Below, piece by piece: positions 58,740 to 64,000 of a stretch of 64,000 nt of DNA. The notes under the pieces are model-generated. The model was not told the DNA's origin, did not search any database, and worked only from the letters and a program-made list of their open reading frames with translations. A program made the position numbers and the translations under genes. The first letter of the stretch is position 1. Every line of letters starts with the position of its first letter. Origin of the DNA: Erinaceus europaeus (lineage: Eukaryota > Chordata > Mammalia > Eulipotyphla > Erinaceidae); NCBI RefSeq assembly GCF_950295315.1, contig NC_080166.1:104005693-104069692 (forward strand). The letters run 5' to 3'.

Positions 58740-60183
58740 TCCATTTTTATCGTATTTGGATCGGCACTCTGTCTTCTAGTGGAAGCCTTTCTTGCACCTC
58801 AGGCATGGTGTGGAGGGGAGCCTGGAGCTTGGCAGCCCAGCCTTGCTTTTAGGGCACTCCCTCTTAAAGTGGCCCTCTTCTCCACATTGGAAGCACCTTC
58901 CCCTATTCATATGGGGCAGGGCTTGAGAGGCAGCTGGAAAAGCTCGGGTGAGAGCAGCCATAAGGGCCTCTGTCTGTCCTCTCAGGGCAGTGGTAAGAAA
59001 TTCTGACTGCTGCCTGTGGCTCCCTATATCCCTGGTGGCCACTATCCACCTCTCCATAGACCTATCTTTAAGCCCCAAACAGGCGATTTTATGATCAGCA
59101 TCCATACCAACATTTTGACAAAGTGGTCTCAGAGAGCCCTGGGGGAGAATTTCCTCTGCAGAATTTTCTCTACCCTATCAATAAAAGTATCTAAGTCTTC
59201 TCCGCTTTTCTGATTGATTCCTGAGATGGGAAGGTCCATGGGACCTTCAGCCAATTGTTTCCAGGCTGATAAGGCTAGGTGACAAATCTGATCATGGTAG
59301 GGATCAGGGAGGGTGGCCTTTTGGGTTCCTGTGTTCCATTGGTCGGCCGTTCCCGAGAGTTGGCCAAATGTTAAAGGAATTGATGCTTGGGCTGCTAGGT
59401 TTCTCTAAGCCTGCATGCGGCACTCCTCTTTAAAGAGGGAGCATCATTTAATGAATTGCGGCCCTGACAGGACTGCCTTGCAGATGGTAAGCCAGTCTTG
59501 AGTAGTACAGGGCTGATGGGCCAGACCCTGAAGGATCGTTTCTGCCCAAGGCAAGTTAGGACCATATTCTAAGACAGACTCTTTCAGATCTTTAAGAACT
59601 TTTGGCTCCCACGGATACCACACTGTGGGCTGAGCCAGATTTGGGTTAAGGTTGACAGGATAAGCCTGATATGATGGGGGGGTGGAAGGTAGTGGTGGAG
59701 TCAATTGGATCAGGGCCGGTAGATCTGGACGAGGAAGGCTCTTTCCTCCAAAAATATCTTGGGCTATCTGATCCTCCTTATCAACTGGGTCAGGATCATC
59801 CCGGAGCAGGCCAGGGGATGAATCCTAAGGGGAGGATCTGCACATGAGTCTGGACTATGAGAGTCAGGGTATGGGGGTGGGGGGTCCCGTTACTGCTACT
59901 TTCTCCAAGGGTGGAAAGCAAGCCTTAAGGGCAGACAATGTGGCAGGGACTCCCAAGGGAGGGTCTTTCCATACTCAATTTCTCTCCTTTTAACGAGAGC
60001 TTCAACATGGTCCCAAGTGTCCCAAGAAAAGAGATTGGCCCCCTTGATTCATGGGGTGGCCCTCAAAACAGCCTCCCATGATTGAAGGGCATGGCGATCA
60101 GAAAGCTCAATGCCACGGCTCTTGGGCATGTACCTGAGAGCCTTGAGGGAGAGATCTTGTCTTTTAGATGATATTGTACCCCT
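58740..60183 (-). pseudogene. gag: gag: matrix, capsid, nucleocapsid, broken
   Basis: Gag forms the virus core. At the likely start the codon (60183-60181) reads AGG followed by glycine (GGT), where ATG-Gly with a myristoylation signal is expected; this is inference. Matrix-like sequence runs to about 59930 with a stop near 60050 (ATP then TGA). The capsid N-terminus is in 59704-59444 (WYPWEPKVLKDLKESV, EYGPNLPW). The nucleocapsid has a first zinc knuckle CFQCGEEGHFKREC at about 58887-58846. The second knuckle starts CLRCKKGFH at about 58802, but a TAG replaces the next codon inside its CX2CX4HX4C pattern. Confidence 0.88.
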
Positions 60184-60522
60184 GGTGGGATCAGAAGAAA
60201 AAGAAGAGGAAATATACGAGACAAGGCAACTAACTAAAACAGAAGGGGAGACCTGAGGGGGGAAGGTATCTGTTCTAACCTATCATCAGGTAGGAGGCCA
60301 AAGGGGGTCCACAATCTCCCTGGGGGGTATAGGAATTGGGCATAGGGAGTGAAAAAGAACTGGCACCCGAGGGGTGACAATCAACTGTGCTCGCCTGGCC
60401 GGGCCCCAACCTCGTTCTCGACAGTGTTGGGAATCTCCACTGAGCTGAGAAGACTCCATGGACATGCAGACTGAGAGCCCAATCACGCCCCGTAGTCTAA
60501 CGACTATGAGGCACACAACACT
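60184..60522 (-). other. Proviral leader, gag-proximal part
   Basis: Untranslated leader between the primer binding site and gag, normally carrying the splice donor and packaging signal; I cannot pinpoint either. A minus-strand 79-codon open stretch (60525-60286) is probably fortuitous. Confidence 0.6.
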
Positions 60523-60536
60523 CACATGGGTATTTG
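60523..60536. repeat. L1 target-site duplication, left
   Basis: CACATGGGTATTTG, matching CACACGGGCATTTG at 62080-62093 with two differences. Confidence 0.85.
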
Positions 60537-62079
60537 TTTTTTGCTTTTTTTTTATTTTTTAAATTTTTTATTTAAGAAAGGATAAATTAACAAAACCATA
60601 GGGTAGTAGGGGTACAGCTCCACACAATTCCCACCACCCAATCTCCATATATCCCACCCTCTCCCCTGATAGCTTTCCCATTCTCTATCCCTCTGGGAGC
60701 ATGGACCCAGGGTCACTGTGGGTTGCAGAAGGTGGAAGGTCTGGCTTCTGTAATTGCTTCCCTGCTGAACATGGTCGGTCCATACTCCCAGTCTGCCTCT
60801 CTCTTTCCCTAGTAGGGTGGGTCTCTGGGGACACGGAGCTCCAGGATACATTGGTGGGGTCCTCAGTCCAGGGAAGCCTGGCCGGCATCCTGATGGCATC
60901 TGGAACCTGGTGGCTGAAAAGAGAGTTAACGTACAAAGCCAAACAAATTGTTGAGCAATCATGGACCCAAAGCTTGGACTAGTGGAGAGGAAGTGTTAGG
61001 GGGGTACTCACTGCAAACTCTAGTGTACTTCTGCTTTCAGGTATATATTTTGCAGTAGTTTATGGATATGTGTGAACATATGCTCTCTCTCACCGAACTA
61101 GTGTATATCTAGGTTTTGGGACTTTGTTAGAAAGTGAACCACCTGAGATGGAATTAGAGTATACTATGAAAGGAAAGGTCTCACCCAAATAATGAAGCTG
61201 AAGGGTAGTCATTCCCCACGTGAAGTCTCTGGACACAGTCTGAGGTGAAGCATGTTGAGGTGACAATCATTGTGTTTATTAGGTTGTGATCGGCAGATGC
61301 AATATTATTTGATATGGATTGGGATAGGCATATGGGAAAGTGGGCCCTATCCAAGGGTTCCAGGACTGGGGGAAGTAGAGGCTCTATAGTGGAGATGTGA
61401 GGTTCCTGCTGTCTTAGGGTTCAAAAAGAAAATCGATAGTTAATGTCATCATCACATTATTTGATAACTGGGTTAACTTTGAAAAGTCCTTTGGTTAGGG
61501 TTTGCTGTACAGTACTCAGTATCTTGTATATAGCTGTGCTATTGGTTGCTTCTGATCTACTTGGTCTAGGCTTTTGAGAGAGTCTGCATATCAAATACAC
61601 AGCCTATATATTAAAAAGACTCAGTCTGTGTTTTAAAAACTTCGAGACATACAATTAATTTTCCCCCTCTCATATTAATTAACTAGTGATTTATATGACT
61701 ACATTTTACTAGGAGTGTACATAAACACCATTCCCACCACCAAAAGACTGTGACCCAACCCTCCCACCCACTCCCACCCCCCACTTGTCCCAGGAAGCTG
61801 CATGTCTACCCCTCACCACAGGGTTTTTAATTTGGTACCCTACTTACAATTTGGTCAGTTCCTGCTTTTAGTTTCCCTTTCAGATCTTCTTAGTTAACTT
61901 CTGATGATGAGTGGGATCATCCCATACTCATCTTTATCTTTCTGACTTAGCTCACTTAACATAATTCCTTCTAGCTCCATCCAAGATGGGTCAGAGAAGG
62001 TGGGTTCATTGTTCTTGATAGCTGCATAGTATTCCATTGTGTATATATATCACAGCTTTCTCAGCCACTCATCTGTTGG
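60537..62079 (-). mobile_element. 5'-truncated L1 inside the proviral leader
   Basis: Minus-strand tail (T-rich at 60537-60580), complete 3'UTR, and the last about 60 codons of ORF2 ('gctgcatagtattccattg' near 62020). Bounded by a 14-bp TSD. It inserted after the retrovirus. Its uninterrupted 3'UTR shows the empty site of the solo LTR at 9007. Confidence 0.93.
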
Positions 62080-62093
62080 CACACGGGCATTTG

Positions 62094-62372
62094 TATAGAG
62101 GCATTCATTCAGTCAAGAAGGGGCAATTGTATGTCCGGCAGCCTCTACCAGAATGTCACAAGTCAGGCCTTCAGGGTTCCCCGAGAGTAGCTCTGGCCAG
62201 AACCTGTCAGTTGCACTGACAAGGTCAATTCTTTCATGAATTGCCAAAGTGGAGAGAGAAAGTGCAAGAAAGAGGGAAGTGAATGAAGAGTTATCTGGAG
62301 CGACCAGCGACCCAATCTGCGACCTCCTGTCACCTGGCCAATTTATTTACCCCCAGTGAAGCCTGTCTCTTG
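62094..62372 (-). other. Proviral leader, LTR-proximal part
   Basis: About 280 bp between the L1 and the primer binding site, with no coding potential. The leader would be about 600 bp without the L1. Confidence 0.6.
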
Positions 62373-62390
62373 CCGCACATTTGGGCGCCA
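62373..62390 (-). other. Primer binding site, tRNA-Lys type
   Basis: On the minus strand TGGCGCCCAAATGTGCGG, two bases after the 5' LTR. TGGCGCCCAA is the start of sites complementary to tRNA-Lys(1,2), as used by type D and other betaretroviruses. The rest matches imperfectly. Confidence 0.85.
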
Positions 62391-62392
62391 CG

Positions 62393-62729
62393 TGTCGGGA
62401 CCCTCGGATCTCGGTCCCCAACCCCTGGGGGAAGAAGGTCGCTGCCGCTGGCCCCCCAGCCCTAAAGGACACTCAGACGCAGCGGGCAAGTCTGTCAAGC
62501 AGTTCTTCGTTTATTATGTGCTGGGCATTGATATTTAAAGGAATTTTTGGTGGGCGGAATTTTGGCGGGCAGGGTTATCTTATTTTGCAAAGGGGAAGCA
62601 AGTGTGGTTTTGCTGAAGCAGTTTCTGAGAAGTACAAGCGTTGAGGTTATTCTCGGAAGATAAGGCGCTAAGTGTTCTCATACCAGAGTGATGAGGAAGT
62701 GACTTATGGGCCTAGGGTGTGTTCCCACA
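62393..62729 (-). repeat. 5' LTR
   Basis: 337 bp, colinear with 53128-53466. Minus-strand start TGTGGGAAC, end CCCGACA. The same TATA-like box and AATAAA are conserved. Confidence 0.95.
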
Positions 62730-62735
62730 GTCTTT
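62730..62735. repeat. Provirus target-site duplication, right
   Basis: GTCTTT, identical to 53122-53127. Confidence 0.9.
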
Positions 62736-62950
62736 ATAGAGTGCTCACCAAGGACAGTTATAAATCATCAACCTTTCTGTTTTCCATAAAAATGCTGACA
62801 AATTGTTACAAAGCACTTCCTAGTTCTTCATATCCATGGTTACAAAACACAGCAACAGAGTTTATGTCTTCACTGGGGGTCAGTGGCAAGGAAATTTGTA
62901 TCATATTTCACTAAAACAACCCAACCTCACTCTATGAAAACTGAGATAAA

Positions 62951-63068
62951 CCCTCAAAACGCAGTGGAAATAAGAAGCTGAGCAAACATCTTATTAGTCT
63001 TGAGTTTGGCCCTCAAAACACAGTGGAAATAAGAAGCTGAGCAAACATTTTATTAGTCTTGAATTTGG
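62951..63068. repeat. 59-bp tandem duplication
   Basis: Two head-to-tail copies starting CCCTCAAAAC at 62951 and 63010, differing at about three positions (for example CGCAG/CACAG and CATC/CATT). No repeat family recognised. Confidence 0.95.
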
Positions 63069-64000
63069 AGCCTTGAAGTAGACAAATGAAAGCTGGAAAA
63101 CCACAGGAATTTTACCTGGGTGGAGTAGCCAGATCCAGATTTTCTCTCCTTCCTATAACACCCCAAAATAACAGTCAATGAAAATCTATGATCCAAGAGG
63201 TTTAGAAAGCTAGCAGTTATTCACCTGAACTTACTGCTTTAAGAAAATGTCCTGGATATACAAGAGTAAGGAGCTATCAAATGGAGCCCAGTGGACAAGA
63301 GAAAAGAAAGGAGCATGTGAGAATCTGGAAAGGAAAAGGCAGCTAGAATTCACTGCAGAGTAACAGAGAGAAAAGAGATAAACACAGGAACTGTCTGATC
63401 ACCTTTAGATAACTTTCATTTGTCATTAATTTGTAGATCCATCAGGACTTGTATGGATGAATACATAAGTATTTCTTGAGTCTGATGTAGAACCATCCAG
63501 TACTATAAGAATGATGATCACCAAAGTCTAACATGGCCCTGAGTGAGACCACAAAATATCATAACTCACAGATTGCAAATGTTCTATAAACTACTAGTAT
63601 TATACATATGAACCAAACTATACCAAGTTACATCATATTAAGCTTTTCAAACCAGAAGCAAAAAGAAAGTTCCAAAATAAGTTTAAGTTAAGAAAATAAA
63701 AGTATTTCATTCAGAAGAACAAATACTCAGATGACCTAGCAAGTAAGACTCTTTAGGCTACTTCAGTTTCCTTTTGCTGTCATAAATGTAATTGATGTGC
63801 ATTCTATTTGGAATTTTCTGTCCTATGAGTGTCAGGAGGAATTACAGTTATCCAGAAGTGCTACATGCAGAAAATTCTATCTCAGATGATCCCCTGGAGC
63901 TTCAAGACTATGAAACTGATTTTTTTTTTTTGGGGGGGGAACTTCTGACAAAAAAGAGTCAGTGTTCTTGTAGGCATGCCTTGGAGTTTGCACTCAATAG
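63069..64000. other. Single-copy flank, no gene seen
   Basis: AT-rich sequence without a recognised repeat or gene. T/G homopolymer runs at 63920-63938. Confidence 0.45.

Larger units (their letters stand above)
53128..62729 (-). mobile_element. Complete class II endogenous retrovirus (type D-like), inactive
   Basis: A 9.6-kb provirus, of which 1.54 kb is a later L1. On the minus strand: 5' LTR, Lys-type primer binding site, leader, gag, pro, pol, env, CTE-like element, polypurine tract, 3' LTR. The LTRs are about 338 bp and differ at roughly 30 positions by eye (about 8-9%), so the insertion is old. Every gene carries several stops and frameshifts. Pol and gag look betaretroviral; the env transmembrane part is of the CX6CC type shared by gammaretroviruses and type D betaretroviruses. 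Confidence 0.95.

Noticed and set aside
60286..60525. 79-codon minus-strand frame as an extra viral gene before gag
   Set aside because: It lies in the leader next to the L1 insertion point, starts at the insertion edge, and has no recognisable features.
1..64000. CRISPR array, operon or microbial system
   Set aside because: All repeats are dispersed retroposons, microsatellites or LTRs. There are no regularly spaced short repeats with unique spacers and no prokaryotic gene layout.

Overview
The window is mammalian, almost entirely transposon-derived and AT-rich non-coding DNA. The dominant short repeats are two tRNA-derived SINE types with A-rich tails, which I match from memory to the hedgehog (Erinaceidae) SINEs. 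Together with the L1 3'UTR type this points to a hedgehog genome, most likely Erinaceus; this is recognition, not a database result. I found no host exon, tRNA gene, rRNA gene or CRISPR array. The window is probably intergenic or deep intronic. In this annotation 'SINE-A' (head starts gggagtc), 'SINE-B' (head starts ggggctgggtggtgg) and 'SINE-C' (older, 'agcataatggttatgc' or 'gatt(g/c)aactcag' type) are my own labels.

Layout. 1-14.7 kb is a stack of nested L1s. An old L1 3' end (1-1217, resuming at 7632-7728 and 14649-14677) was split by a plus-strand L1 (1218-7616) that lacks ORF1, and by a minus-strand L1 (7729-14633) that carries a 1.37-kb ORF2 deletion. Each has target-site duplications (TSDs). 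The minus L1 was then hit by a solo LTR (9007-9444). 14.7-53 kb is ordinary non-coding DNA with about 30 SINEs, older L1 tails, a 5'-end-only L1 fragment (26.18-28.17 kb), a second solo LTR of the same class II family (49130-49568), an ERV1-like solo LTR (46453-46926) and microsatellites. 53.1-62.7 kb is one complete but inactive class II endogenous retrovirus on the minus strand. It has two LTRs, 6-bp TSDs, a Lys-type primer binding site, gag-pro-pol-env remnants, a polypurine tract, and an L1 inserted into its leader. 62.7-64 kb is flanking DNA with a 59-bp tandem duplication.

How the parts relate. The provirus combines a betaretrovirus-type gag/pol with an env transmembrane subunit of the CX6CC type, the arrangement of type D retroviruses. 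Between env and the 3' LTR lies a paired-repeat sequence that looks like a constitutive transport element (CTE), the RNA export signal of type D viruses. I regard this as the most interesting object in the window. All viral and L1 reading frames are broken by stops, frameshifts or deletions.
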